Positions 44,243 to 53,429 are shown, numbered from the stretch's first letter. The stretch is DNA of 64,000 nt from Paenibacillus silvisoli (GCF_030866765.1 NZ_CP133017.1:4988501-5052500); one strand, 5' to 3'. The notes: a model not told the origin generated them from the letters alone. A program made the numbers and translations.

Positions 44243-44698
44243 TTATTTGACGACGATGACTCTTCTCAACAAATGAAAATACGCGTATCCGATCAGGTTC
44301 GCCGCTAGATAAGAGACGAACGTCCAGCCGATGTTCCACCCGTTATCGTATGTCACTCTTCCTACCCAGACCGATATGCCTTCCAGACCGGTTTTGCAAA
44401 GAGAGCATGCGATCAACCAGAAGATCGGATGAAGCCTCGTCCTGTCGATCAAATGAAGCATCAAGCAGCCAAGCAGCGGAAATGTACCGAAGTTATACGG
44501 CAAGGCGGCATAAGCTTCTTCGTTCATGAACGGCTTCATGTTCCATAGCTCGAAATGAAAGCCGAATAAATTCGTGGCAAAGGAAACCATAGCGCCGACC
44601 GGAAACATTAGTACGAGAATGCGGATATCCTTTTTTAAGAGATATAACCCAACAGTCAACCACGGTAAAATAAAGCCGATCAGAACATTAAGCGCCAC
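44243..44698 (-). CDS. Small membrane protein, CBO0543-like
   Basis: A 151-residue protein with about five hydrophobic segments, a PYNFGTFPLLGCLMLHLIDR stretch and little charge outside short loops. It resembles the CBO0543-type family of uncharacterised Firmicutes membrane proteins. The GTG at 44698 has no clear ribosome site, so the start is uncertain. No function can be proposed from neighbours. Confidence 0.7.
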   Translation of the reverse strand: MALNVLIGFILPWLTVGLYLLKKDIRILVLMFPVGAMVSFATNLFGFHFELWNMKPFMNEEAYAALPYNFGTFPLLGCLMLHLIDRTRLHPIFWLIACSLCKTGLEGISVWVGRVTYDNGWNIGWTFVSYLAANLIGYAYFHLLRRVIVVK

Positions 44699-44839
44699 TG
44701 CAGCATCATTCCATTTCGATCAAAGTCGGACCCTTCCATATTCCATTGTTCCCCACAACTCATGCAAACAATCTGCCGGTCAGGGCGCGAATGCGTTTAT
44801 AATGAAGGAGATTAAGAGGACTGGAGGTACGCATCCATC

Positions 44840-45751
44840 ATGAGAGAGCCAGACTTGGCAGCCCTGCATCCGAAGGAAACGCTGGAAGCCTTGCAGGACT
44901 TCCGTTTTCCTCCCTACATTACGCTCGCCCATATCTTTCATGCGCCGACGGACTGGGGATTTACAAACCGGACGCTAAAGCAGTATGCCTTAAATTACGT
45001 CATCGACGGCCGAGGCGAATTTACGCTCGAAGGCGCGGTTCACGAGGTTGGCAAGGGGGATGTGTTCTTCTATCGCCCCTATGAGACTCATGGGCTTCGG
45101 TCGCTGCCGGGGGCGCCGTTCATCTCCATTACCGTCGTTTTTCATTTTGCCGATCAACCGTTTCAGGTGGATGAGCTGTTAAAAGGGGCATCGATGCTGG
45201 GCGGTTACGACGGCCACGCAATCGAGCATCAGTTCGCCGAGCTCGTCGCGCTGTACCGCCAGCCAGGTCTGGCGAACCGGATGCAATGCCAAGCGCTGCT
45301 GCTGTCCATCCTGTCCGGATTATCCCGCCGCTCGGGTTCGGGTTCTGGATCGGGTTCAGCCGACGCCGACGCTAAGACGGAATCCCGTAAAAATTTAGCG
45401 CGTCTCCTGCTGGTCAAAAATCATATCGAGCATCGGCTCGCCGAGCCTCTCGATGTCCCGGAGCTTGAACGGCTCAGCGGATTGACGTGGAATTATATCA
45501 TCGCGGAATTCAGACAAGCCTTCGATATTACGCCGATGCAGTTTCTCATCTGGGCCCGCATTACGAAGGCGAAGGAGCTTGCGCTCCAAACGCCGCTCTC
45601 GTTTAGTGAAATCGCGGAACGCGTCGGCTACAACGATGTCCATGCTTTCGGCAAAATGTTCAAGAAGAAGACCGGCATGAGCTTAACCGCGTTCTGCTCC
45701 TCTCTCTACGAAACCGATCATCATATCGAACGGCCCGCGCCGAAACGATAA
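44840..45751 (+). CDS. AraC-family transcriptional regulator
   Basis: A 303-residue regulator with a cupin-type sensor (YVIDGRGEFTL, GDVFFYRPYETHGL) and a C-terminal AraC domain (LDVPELERLSGLTWNYIIAEF and SFSEIAERVGYNDVHAFGKMF). An unusual Ser-Gly repeat linker joins the two domains at about 167-175. GGAGG lies about 12 nt before the ATG, rather far. It ends about 100 nt before the GH36-like gene on the same strand, its likely target. Confidence 0.88.
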   Translation: MREPDLAALHPKETLEALQDFRFPPYITLAHIFHAPTDWGFTNRTLKQYALNYVIDGRGEFTLEGAVHEVGKGDVFFYRPYETHGLRSLPGAPFISITVVFHFADQPFQVDELLKGASMLGGYDGHAIEHQFAELVALYRQPGLANRMQCQALLLSILSGLSRRSGSGSGSGSADADAKTESRKNLARLLLVKNHIEHRLAEPLDVPELERLSGLTWNYIIAEFRQAFDITPMQFLIWARITKAKELALQTPLSFSEIAERVGYNDVHAFGKMFKKKTGMSLTAFCSSLYETDHHIERPAPKR

Positions 45752-45810
45752 TCGCTATATTGGATACCCTTTCCCCTATCGGGGCTACTTACTGTTCCAT
45801 CGCCCGATTT

Positions 45811-45816
45811 TATAAT
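45811..45816 (+). promoter_or_regulatory. Candidate -10 box for the GH36-like gene
   Basis: A consensus TATAAT occurs between the AraC stop and the start of the GH36-like gene. The -35 region (CTTACT at 17 bp) is weak, consistent with activation by the AraC regulator just upstream. Confidence 0.35.
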
Positions 45817-45849
45817 AAACATAGAATCGAAGAAGGGATGGTCGTCATC

Positions 45850-48021
45850 ATGACAAATGAGCTGCAGCAAACCGTTACGCACGTGGGCAGCGGCATGAAG
45901 CTGGAATGGGATCTATACATGGATCGAGCCGTCGTTGCTCGGATCGATAACGGGACGAGTTCGACGCAAATCTGGACCGGCAGTTTGCTGCCGGCTTTCG
46001 AGCTTGATGGTCATCGTTATATAAAAGCTTCCGCAACGGGCCTTTCGTTCGGCCCGGACGGAGAATGGCGGATCGCGCTCGATTGGGGCGAATACGGTAC
46101 AGGGCTTCTGATCTGCGAAGCTCAGCCTTGGGGCTTCCGCATGGCGAAGCTCGAAGCGAGCTGGTCGCGCGATGTACGCATCGTATCGATGCAGTTCGGC
46201 ACGCGGCCGCTCACGGAAGATGAGCGCAGACGGGCGCCTCGTGCCGACAGCGTCTTCTGGTCGGACTGGGCGGCGGAAGGCTATTGCGTGCCGGCTGCCG
46301 GGTCCTCGCCCACCCATTCGTTCTGGCGCGCTTGGGACATGGGGGATGCCCGGCTGCCGCTTGGCAGCTTCGGCGATGCCATGGGTACGCCGTATGCCGC
46401 GGCTTTCCCGCGTCCTCTATACGCCGCCGCGATGGGCGGGCGTCACGGCTGGCTGGCGTTCGGCCCGGGCGAAGTGCCCGACGCTCCGCTCTCGCTTCAG
46501 CTGCAGTCCGCGACATCCAGCGTTCATTACGCGTATCGCGAAGACTTATGGGGAGCGCCCGATCTTCGCAAACGCACATGGACGGAGCCGCTTCGGCTCG
46601 CTTGGGGCGGAACCGGTTATGACGCGCTTGCCGCGCTGTTCGATACGTTCGGACCGTTCGAGCCGAAATCCCCCCGCCATCTGCGTTCCTTCTTATGCAC
46701 CTGGGGCGATTTCAAGGAGAAGCGCTTCGACCTGAAGCAATATGCCAAACGGGTTTCGGCCAGCACGCCTGCGGACATGGTCATTATGGACGACTATTGG
46801 GAGACGTTCAACGGCAGCGGGGAGCCGAATCTGGAGCGGTTTCCGGACTTCGAAGCCGATCTTGCGGGGATTCGCTCGCATGGGTATGAGCTTGCTTTCT
46901 GGCAAAGCGTGGGCTGGACCGATCAGCCAGCGGCGCAGGACTTGACCGCGGACGATCTGCTGTGCGGACCGGACGGCGAGCCGCGCCAATGGAGCTGGTC
47001 GGGCAATCCGTTCAGCGGCGGCGGCCATTATTTGCTCGATCCGAGCTCCGAGCGGACGAGGCGGCTGATCCGCGAACGTACGGCGCGGATCGTTGAACGC
47101 TGGCGCCCTGCGGCGCTGAAGCTGGACTTCGGCTACGGATTCCCGGGACCGGATGCGTGCGCGCCGCGGAATCCCGCTTATCGCGGCGAGCGGCTTGCTT
47201 ACGCGCTGCTGAAGCTTATCTATGACGCGGCGAAGTCCGTCGATCCGGAGATTACGATCATCTATTACGGCATTCATCCGCTGATGCGGAACGTATCCGA
47301 TCTAGTCAATCTGGATGATCTCGGGGATGCCGGAGACAGCGCCGCGCATGAAGCCGCAGGCCACAATCAACGCTGCTTATGGGCGTCCCTGGCCGCAAGG
47401 CACGGCATGGCGGTGAATACGTCGACCGGCTACTATTGGGATACGCTCGGCGAGATTCTGCTCAACACGGCCGTCGTCGGCGTGAACGGGCTTACGCTCG
47501 GCGAGACCGATAACGACGGGAAGCGCATGACGCAGGCGGATATCAACCGCTGGGCCGCGCTGCAAGCTTGGCGCAGACGCGCCTGCGGCTGGAAACCGCT
47601 CTGGCTCGAAGCCGAGCTCGGGAGCAGCAAAGGCGAGCCGAAGCTCGTGTCATGGGGCCGGCTGGAGTCACCGTCTAGTGAGGATGCCCCGTCGCGATTG
47701 ACCGCGCTGGCTTTGCGGAACAACTCGCCGGAACCGCTGCAATACGCCGATGTTGCCGGTTCCGTGACGTTTACGGGCAGCTGGGCGTTAATCGCTCAAG
47801 ATGATGCCGATCTGGCGGCATCTGCCTCCTTCGTCTGTATTCCGTTCTCCGCCGGCGAGCTTCGGCTGGAGCGCGCATATTCGCAGGTTCACGCATATGC
47901 CGTTGTCGACGGCAAGCTGATCCGCGTGCGTACCGTGAAGGCGGACGAACTGCCGGATGGGAAGCTCGTCGTGACGTCGGCGGACGAGCTGTCCTCGATT
48001 GCCGGGTATTGGATCGAGTAA
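45850..48021 (+). CDS. GH36-like alpha-galactosidase family protein
   Basis: A 723-residue enzyme with a beta-rich N-terminal domain, a TIM barrel and a C-terminal beta domain, the architecture and length of GH36. Barrel motifs are IMDDYW (313-317), WQSVGWTDQP, ALKLDFGYGFPG with Asp426 as likely nucleophile, YYGIHPLMRN, and NLDDLGDAGDS near the acid/base region. It is probably an alpha-galactosidase or related enzyme; no signal peptide. The start could be 45838 or 45850; AAGGGATGG fits 45850 better. It shares only the barrel pattern with the 574-residue enzyme at 19591. Confidence 0.75.
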   Translation: MTNELQQTVTHVGSGMKLEWDLYMDRAVVARIDNGTSSTQIWTGSLLPAFELDGHRYIKASATGLSFGPDGEWRIALDWGEYGTGLLICEAQPWGFRMAKLEASWSRDVRIVSMQFGTRPLTEDERRRAPRADSVFWSDWAAEGYCVPAAGSSPTHSFWRAWDMGDARLPLGSFGDAMGTPYAAAFPRPLYAAAMGGRHGWLAFGPGEVPDAPLSLQLQSATSSVHYAYREDLWGAPDLRKRTWTEPLRLAWGGTGYDALAALFDTFGPFEPKSPRHLRSFLCTWGDFKEKRFDLKQYAKRVSASTPADMVIMDDYWETFNGSGEPNLERFPDFEADLAGIRSHGYELAFWQSVGWTDQPAAQDLTADDLLCGPDGEPRQWSWSGNPFSGGGHYLLDPSSERTRRLIRERTARIVERWRPAALKLDFGYGFPGPDACAPRNPAYRGERLAYALLKLIYDAAKSVDPEITIIYYGIHPLMRNVSDLVNLDDLGDAGDSAAHEAAGHNQRCLWASLAARHGMAVNTSTGYYWDTLGEILLNTAVVGVNGLTLGETDNDGKRMTQADINRWAALQAWRRRACGWKPLWLEAELGSSKGEPKLVSWGRLESPSSEDAPSRLTALALRNNSPEPLQYADVAGSVTFTGSWALIAQDDADLAASASFVCIPFSAGELRLERAYSQVHAYAVVDGKLIRVRTVKADELPDGKLVVTSADELSSIAGYWIE

Positions 48022-48029
48022 AGGCGAAG

Positions 48030-48071
48030 AAGCCGCGTTGTCCGCCTGCTGGGCGGATGACGCGGCTTTTT
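48030..48071 (+). terminator. Rho-independent terminator of the GH36-like gene
   Basis: A 39-nt hairpin (arms AAGCCGCG...GTCCGCC and GGCGGAT...CGCGGCTT) ends in TTTTT on the plus strand, 8 nt past the stop codon. Its reverse complement recurs at 48585-48623 with one mismatch. Confidence 0.88.
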
Positions 48072-48388
48072 ATATGATTTTTCGTACATACGGGCCGCAG
48101 GGAGCGGCTATGGGAGCCACTTTGTATGATTTTTCATACATACGGGCCGCAGGAAGCGGCTGCGGGAGCCACTTTGTATGATTTTTCATACATATGGGCC
48201 GCAGGGAGCGACTTTGTATGATTTTTCATACATACGGCCGCAGGAAGCGGCTATGGGAGCCACTTTGTATTATTTTTCATACATATGGGCCACAGGGAGC
48301 GACTATGGGAGCCATTCTGTATGATTTTTCGTACATTCTGGCCGCAGGTAGCGGCTGCGGGAGCCACTTTGTATTATTTTTCGTACAA
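48072..48388. repeat. 52-bp tandem repeat, about six copies
   Basis: Units begin at 48072, 48124, 48176, 48216, 48267, 48319 and (partial) 48371. Lengths are 52, 52, 40, 51, 52 and 52; the short one lacks 12 bp. Each unit has the hairpin GTATGA-TTTT-TCATAC and then GCCGC-AGGAA-GCGGC. Small open frames on both strands (47999-48181, 48194-48391, 48303-48629) run through it and are judged spurious. Confidence 0.9.
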
Positions 48389-48429
48389 TAAGGGAAGAGC
48401 AAATTAGGCTCCTTGGGAGATATAGTGCG

Positions 48430-48565
48430 GGTTTCGCGACATTAGGGGGAACTGTTCCACTTCTTGCTGGCTTTTCGGCTGGTTTCGCGACATTAGGGGG
48501 AACTGTTCCACTTCTTGCTGGCTTTTCGGCTGGTTTCGCGACATTAGTTGGAACTGTTCCACTTA
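48430..48565. repeat. 51-bp tandem repeat, 2.7 copies
   Basis: Copies begin at 48430, 48481 and 48532; the first two are identical and the third is cut short and has changes. Each holds the 11-bp palindrome GGAACTGTTCC. The length of 51 keeps reading frame, which creates a repeat peptide frame on the minus strand, but there is no ribosome site for it. Confidence 0.9.
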
Positions 48566-48584
48566 TAGCAGGTAAAGCTACATA

Positions 48585-48623
48585 AAGCCGCGTCATCCGC
48601 TCAGCAGGCGGACAACGCGGCTT
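48585..48623 (-). terminator. Terminator-like hairpin of the GH28-like gene
   Basis: This 39-nt stem-loop is the reverse complement of the one at 48030-48068 with a single mismatch. It lies 7 nt past the minus-strand GH28-like stop. The following tract (TATGTAG) is not T-rich, so termination may be weaker than in the other copy. Confidence 0.65.
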
Positions 48624-48629
48624 CTTCAT

Positions 48630-50249
48630 TTATACGGAACCGCCGCCGCCTTCACGGCAGCCCGCCACAGTAAACCCATACGCTTCCGCATGAAGCGGCT
48701 GCGCTGCGCGCGAAAGATCGTTGCCGAGGAACAGCCCCGCCTCCTCGACCCCCTCGAACGAGCCGAACCGGGTCGTGCCGGCCTTGGCGACGCTGTTACG
48801 GATCGTCGCCTGACGTCCGTTCGCGAGCCGGATCGCCGCGCCGTCTCCTTCAAGCTGCGGCTGGCGCCCCTTGAAGCCATCGATCGTCACGTCCTCGAAC
48901 GCTTCGATGTCCAACCCATTTTGCACGAAGTCGGGCAAATCGTCCGACCATTCCAGGTCAAAGCCGTGGATCGCCAGCCCTTTCACATGCTTGGCATACA
49001 GCGCGGGAATGTCATGGCTGAACACCTTCAGATGATCGTCCAGGGCGGGACGGAAGTCCAAATTGCCCCCGAACGACTCCTGTAAAGGGCCGCTCTTGAC
49101 CAGCATGCGAACATGCTGGAAGGTCACGTTTTCGATCGGACGCTCTTCGCTTCCGTAAAGCACAATGCCGTGCTCGCTCTTCACCGTAATATTGGTGAAC
49201 GTGACATTGCGCACGCTGCCCAGCTCGCCGGAGTGCGGGAAGCCCTTCACCGCGGAAATATGGATCGGTTCCGCCTTGCCCCACCATTTGCCTTTGTGCA
49301 GCCGCGTTTCGATTATGATGTTGGAGAACACCACGTTTTCGATCGACTCGCTCTCGCGCAGAAAAAGACCGATGCCGCGGTTCGATTCGCGGATGACGAT
49401 ATTATGGAACATGAAGTTGCGGAAGCCGTTCGCGTCCCAGCCGATCCGGATGCCGGCGGAGCGCGACTTGATCGTGCAGTTCTGCACGACGACATGCTCG
49501 CAGCCCGAGCCGCCATAGCCTTCCGCGCACGGACTGAAGGCCAGCCCGTCGTCGCCGGCTTCGATATTGCAGTCGCTGATGCGCACATTGCGGCTGCGGC
49601 TCACATCGATGCCATCCGCATTCGGGATGAGCAAGCTGTTGCGGATATCGAGCCCGGTCAGCAGCACGCCGTCGGTGCAAGCGACATGAATGCACCAATT
49701 CGGCGTATTCCGAATGCGGACATGGCTCACCTGCGCATCCAAGCTGTTCAGGATGAGCACGAGAATGCCGGGCCGCTCTTTCATATCGACGGGACCGTCA
49801 TCGGCCTTATCGTTTTCCCGAAAATAATCGCTGCCCTGCCGCGTGAACGACGCATCGAAGTCGCGCAGCAGATCGGCCTGATCCAGGCAGGCGAACGAAT
49901 CGCCGTTGCCGTCAATGACGCCGCTGCCCGTAATGGCGATCTGTTTCGCGCCAATGGACGCGATCAGCGCCGTGTTCCGAAACTCGCTCGTGTACGGAAG
50001 CTTCGGATAATCCGCCATATCCGGACTGCCGAGAAGCACCGAACCGGCATCAAGATGCAGCGTTACATGGCTCCGCATAAAAACGGTGCCGCTCAAATAC
50101 GTGCCGGATGGCAGCCATACGGTGCCGCCTCCCTGCTCATTGCAATCCGCAATCGCCTGATTAATTGCCGCCGTGTCGAGCGTTTCGCCGTCCCCGACCG
50201 CGCCGTAATCGCGTACGTTATACACCGATGCATTCATTGTCGTTGTCAT
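48630..50249 (-). CDS. GH28-like right-handed beta-helix protein
   Basis: A 539-residue beta-helix protein. It begins with NVRDYGAVGDG, the usual start of polygalacturonase-like proteins, and has NADGID (210-215) and GDDGLAF (232-238), matching two of the four GH28 signatures. The third signature, usually GHG, reads SAG (264-266), and the RIK motif is replaced by TRLHKGK, so the classical catalytic His is absent. It may be a divergent hydrolase, lyase or binding protein. No signal peptide is seen. GGAGG lies 7 nt before the ATG. It follows the GH88 gene by 11 nt in operon H. Confidence 0.8.
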   Translation of the reverse strand: MTTTMNASVYNVRDYGAVGDGETLDTAAINQAIADCNEQGGGTVWLPSGTYLSGTVFMRSHVTLHLDAGSVLLGSPDMADYPKLPYTSEFRNTALIASIGAKQIAITGSGVIDGNGDSFACLDQADLLRDFDASFTRQGSDYFRENDKADDGPVDMKERPGILVLILNSLDAQVSHVRIRNTPNWCIHVACTDGVLLTGLDIRNSLLIPNADGIDVSRSRNVRISDCNIEAGDDGLAFSPCAEGYGGSGCEHVVVQNCTIKSRSAGIRIGWDANGFRNFMFHNIVIRESNRGIGLFLRESESIENVVFSNIIIETRLHKGKWWGKAEPIHISAVKGFPHSGELGSVRNVTFTNITVKSEHGIVLYGSEERPIENVTFQHVRMLVKSGPLQESFGGNLDFRPALDDHLKVFSHDIPALYAKHVKGLAIHGFDLEWSDDLPDFVQNGLDIEAFEDVTIDGFKGRQPQLEGDGAAIRLANGRQATIRNSVAKAGTTRFGSFEGVEEAGLFLGNDLSRAAQPLHAEAYGFTVAGCREGGGGSV

Positions 50250-50260
50250 CCGCGGGCCTC

Positions 50261-51391
50261 CTACCAGAAAAATTCCGTTCTCCCTTTCAGTTTCAATACC
50301 GCTTCCGTAAAGAAATAGTCGCCATAGATGATCGGCACGTCGATATAGGCGTTCCGCTCGAAGAAGCCCGTCGCATGAAGCAGCAGCCCCTGCTCCTCCT
50401 GCGAAGACCAGGCCCCGTACTTCTCGTCCAGCGACCGGACGATGGCTGCTCCCGCCTTCCGGTAAAAGTCCGCATCGGCACCGGAGCAGTGCGACGCGAT
50501 CTCAAGCAGTCCGGATGCCGCGATGGCGGCCGAGGACGAATCCCGCGGCATGCCCGCCACGTCCGGCAGCAGAAAATCCCAGTAAGGCACGTTATCCTCA
50601 GGCAGTCTGGATACAAAATAATGCGCGACCCGCTTCGCCGCCTGCAAATATTGCTCTTCCCCCGTATAGCCATAGCTGAGGGCCAAACCATACAGTGCCC
50701 AAGCCTGTCCGCGAGCCCACGCCGACTCGGCGGCGTAGCCCTGTCCAGCCAACGCGCCGGTACGAGCACCCGTTTCAGGATCGAAGCAGACGATATGGTA
50801 GACGGACCCGTCCGGACGCAAAAACTGCTTCAGTACCATGTCCGCATGCCGCATCGCGATATGCTTATAGCGCGGATCGCCAAGCTCTTTCGAAGCCCAA
50901 TAAAGCAGGGGCAAATTCATCATGCAGTCGATAATCGCCCAGCCGCTGTGGTCTTCGCCGTTCCAGTCGGGCCATGCCCGAATGAAGTCGCCGTTTACAT
51001 TAAATCGTCCCGCGAGCAGATTGGCTGCCATCATGCCGTGCCTTTTGGCATCCTGATTCTCCGTCAATTTGTACTGCGCCACGCTGCTCAGGCTGAACAT
51101 AAAGCCCACGTCATGATGCAATTCATAGTAAGAAATCAACGTTTCGCTAAGCTTGGCCTCCAGCGCTTCGGCTGTCGATCGGAGCAGCTCGTTCCCGGTT
51201 TCCCGATAGGCCAGCCATAACAATCCCGGCCAAAAGCCTGCCCCCCAGTCATGCGCAGGGCATGAATTGTACGCGCCGTTCAGCGATGCATGCGGAAATT
51301 TTGCTCCAATTTCGAATGCGTTTCGGGTTATTTTCGCGGCGGTACGTTTCCAGACATCTTCGATCCAAGCGTTCTGATCCAGCTGAGTCAT
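50261..51391 (-). CDS. GH88 unsaturated glucuronyl hydrolase
   Basis: A 376-residue alpha/alpha-barrel enzyme. LHHDVGFM carries Asp94 and IIDCMMNLPLL carries Asp155; the 61-residue spacing equals that of the two catalytic Asp residues (88 and 149) of the Bacillus GL1 enzyme. It removes the unsaturated uronate left at the non-reducing end by polysaccharide lyases, by hydrating the double bond. The heparinase-like gene ends 2 nt upstream, so lyase and hydrolase are coupled in one operon. No signal peptide, so cytoplasmic. Confidence 0.9.
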   Translation of the reverse strand: MTQLDQNAWIEDVWKRTAAKITRNAFEIGAKFPHASLNGAYNSCPAHDWGAGFWPGLLWLAYRETGNELLRSTAEALEAKLSETLISYYELHHDVGFMFSLSSVAQYKLTENQDAKRHGMMAANLLAGRFNVNGDFIRAWPDWNGEDHSGWAIIDCMMNLPLLYWASKELGDPRYKHIAMRHADMVLKQFLRPDGSVYHIVCFDPETGARTGALAGQGYAAESAWARGQAWALYGLALSYGYTGEEQYLQAAKRVAHYFVSRLPEDNVPYWDFLLPDVAGMPRDSSSAAIAASGLLEIASHCSGADADFYRKAGAAIVRSLDEKYGAWSSQEEQGLLLHATGFFERNAYIDVPIIYGDYFFTEAVLKLKGRTEFFW

Positions 51392-51393
51392 CG

Positions 51394-53268
51394 TTACTTC
51401 CCCTTCCTTACCGTTATCGTTCGCGTGCCCGCCTCTACGGCCATCCGTTCGCGCAGCACGATGCGGTACATGTTCTCGCCCCAGTTGCGCTGCAGCCTCG
51501 ACTCCATCTTGTCGATCGGTTCGATGACGGCTTCCAGCGCGGCTTGGTCAAACTTCAGCACAGCCCACTGTTCCGGCGCATACTCGAATCGCAGCGCTCC
51601 GTCCGCCCCCGGAATCGGTTCGCAAGGCGTCACCAAGCTGTAGAAAATATCGTTCGTCGCTTCCTTCAGCTTAAACTGATCGGTCACTTCGATATGTGGT
51701 TGATCCTCACGGTGCAGCTTGAACGTGCGCCGCCAAGACTCGATGCCCGCTTCGGCCGGATAAGCGTCCGTAATGTCGAGCGATAGCCGAGATACCCATG
51801 GGTACAGGTCGTATTCGGCTTCTTTGGCCCGGAACTCTCCGCCGTTCTGCTGCAGCACGCCGCGCACCGTCGGCAGGTTGTGATACTGGGACTGCAGGTA
51901 CCACAGCTCGTAGCGATCCGGTCCGAACGTCTGCGCTTTGTATTCCTCGGTGCCGAGATCGATGAAGAGCGGGTAGCCGTCAATGAAGACGATGAAGCTG
52001 CCCACATCGTTATGATTATGGGATTCGAGATTGTGCCCGCCTTTTGCCGCCAAAAATAACCCTTTCTCGCTGCCCTTGCTTTCCCGGGCCGTCATCACTT
52101 GGGTAGCAGGCAGCCAGGCATCGCGGACATAGGGCGCCCGAGCCCCCGATTCCACGCGCTCGCGCTCCAGAAACAGCGCCTGCAGCTGCGCGTACAGTTC
52201 GAACCAAATATGAATGACCGGTTCACCTTCCGGCAGGCTGGCGCCAAGCCGCTGCAAATCCTCGTCGCCGGTGCTCCGGCCGTACCGGTACATGACGTCT
52301 CCGCCGATTAACGGCATCGCATCGCCGTCCGCGAAATTCACGAAAAAGCGCTCATGGATATGCGCTTTATAGATGTAATTGCCGATATCTTGAATCAGCG
52401 GCTCCCGGAAAACATCGATCGCGCCGTTCGTCGCCGTCGCCAGCAGCTCCAGCGCCACGTACAGCCCGCCGCCCGACGGTCCCCAGTAGCCGGGCCCTTC
52501 GTCGCAGCAGCCATCGGCCGGATAGGTGGCGATGAACACGTCGAGGCTGCGCATGATTTTGCGAACCGCTTCCGCACGCCGCTCCCGGTCGTCCTCGATC
52601 ATCAGAAAGCCCATGAGCGCGCTGCTGTTGCACCACGGATTCCAATTGTTCACGCGAACCCCTTCGCGAAAGCCCATCCACCAATAGTCGTCGCGCTTCA
52701 TATAAGGCTCAAGCAGCCGGTCCCGTATCTCCCGTTCGATACGGCGGCTGATTCGGACGCTTACTTCGTCCAGCCAGGTTTGCATCGTATATCGAATCCA
52801 AATGAGCAGATCCGCCGTCGCGCATGTCACAAGCTCCACGATATGATCCGATGCATCCGGCATGCATTCAAGCATGTTCTCTTTGGCATGCAGGCGATGC
52901 AAAGGAGGCACCCACGTCGTTTCCTCGCAGAGGACGTAGATGCCGTTAATGACTTGATCCATGAATCTCCCTTGGCCCTCGATGCATTCCGCAATCGCCA
53001 ATATGCCAAGCACGCTGCGGCGTTCGAAAATCGCGCTCGTCCGCGTATGCAGCTCGCCGCTTCGCCAATACTCCCGGTAATGCTGAACCTTCATAGCCGG
53101 CCATTCATAATCGAGATACGTCTCGGCCAGGCCGATCCACATTGCCCGCGTTTCCGGCAGCAGCGCCTCCCAAGCCGCGCGGTCCTCCGCCTTCGGAAAC
53201 GGCGCGATCAGCTCCCGCGGCAGCAGCGCCGCCTCCAAATCCAACTGTTCATAACGGTCATGCAGCAT
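51394..53268 (-). CDS. Heparinase II/III family protein (polysaccharide or oligouronide lyase)
   Basis: A 624-residue protein with an N-terminal alpha/alpha toroid (to about residue 370) and the Hepar_II/III beta domain. The diagnostic stretch GGHNLESHNHNDVGS (about 410-424) includes His412, His417 and His419, followed by the metal-site-like FIDLGTEEY. The family cleaves uronate-containing glycans by beta-elimination, leaving unsaturated ends that the GH88 partner would remove. No signal peptide is seen, so it may act on imported oligosaccharides. GAGGAG lies about 9 nt before the ATG. The 160 nt upstream have a TACAAT box (53323-53328) but no good -35. Confidence 0.85.
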   Translation of the reverse strand: MLHDRYEQLDLEAALLPRELIAPFPKAEDRAAWEALLPETRAMWIGLAETYLDYEWPAMKVQHYREYWRSGELHTRTSAIFERRSVLGILAIAECIEGQGRFMDQVINGIYVLCEETTWVPPLHRLHAKENMLECMPDASDHIVELVTCATADLLIWIRYTMQTWLDEVSVRISRRIEREIRDRLLEPYMKRDDYWWMGFREGVRVNNWNPWCNSSALMGFLMIEDDRERRAEAVRKIMRSLDVFIATYPADGCCDEGPGYWGPSGGGLYVALELLATATNGAIDVFREPLIQDIGNYIYKAHIHERFFVNFADGDAMPLIGGDVMYRYGRSTGDEDLQRLGASLPEGEPVIHIWFELYAQLQALFLERERVESGARAPYVRDAWLPATQVMTARESKGSEKGLFLAAKGGHNLESHNHNDVGSFIVFIDGYPLFIDLGTEEYKAQTFGPDRYELWYLQSQYHNLPTVRGVLQQNGGEFRAKEAEYDLYPWVSRLSLDITDAYPAEAGIESWRRTFKLHREDQPHIEVTDQFKLKEATNDIFYSLVTPCEPIPGADGALRFEYAPEQWAVLKFDQAALEAVIEPIDKMESRLQRNWGENMYRIVLRERMAVEAGTRTITVRKGK

Positions 53269-53429
53269 TTCGGCGTTCTCCTCTCATCCTCGAACCCGCC
53301 AATTTTACACGGTTATGACCCTATTGTAGATTCAGAGGCGCCCGCGAAAATATAGTAAAAATCGATCTTCCGTTGTCCTCTGTTATCCAATTTGGCTGAG
53401 CCCGGCAGCAGGTGCTGCAGCGCCGACGC

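Noticed and set aside
47999..48391. Two short plus-strand frames in the 52-bp repeats
   Set aside because: The repeat unit is not a multiple of three, the frames have no ribosome site, and they lie past the terminator of the upstream gene.
48072..48565. Possible CRISPR array
   Set aside because: The repeats are contiguous without unique spacers, and no cas gene is near.
48303..48629. A 108-residue minus-strand frame with a 17-residue peptide repeat
   Set aside because: It arises from the 51-bp tandem repeat, lacks a ribosome site and runs through a terminator hairpin.
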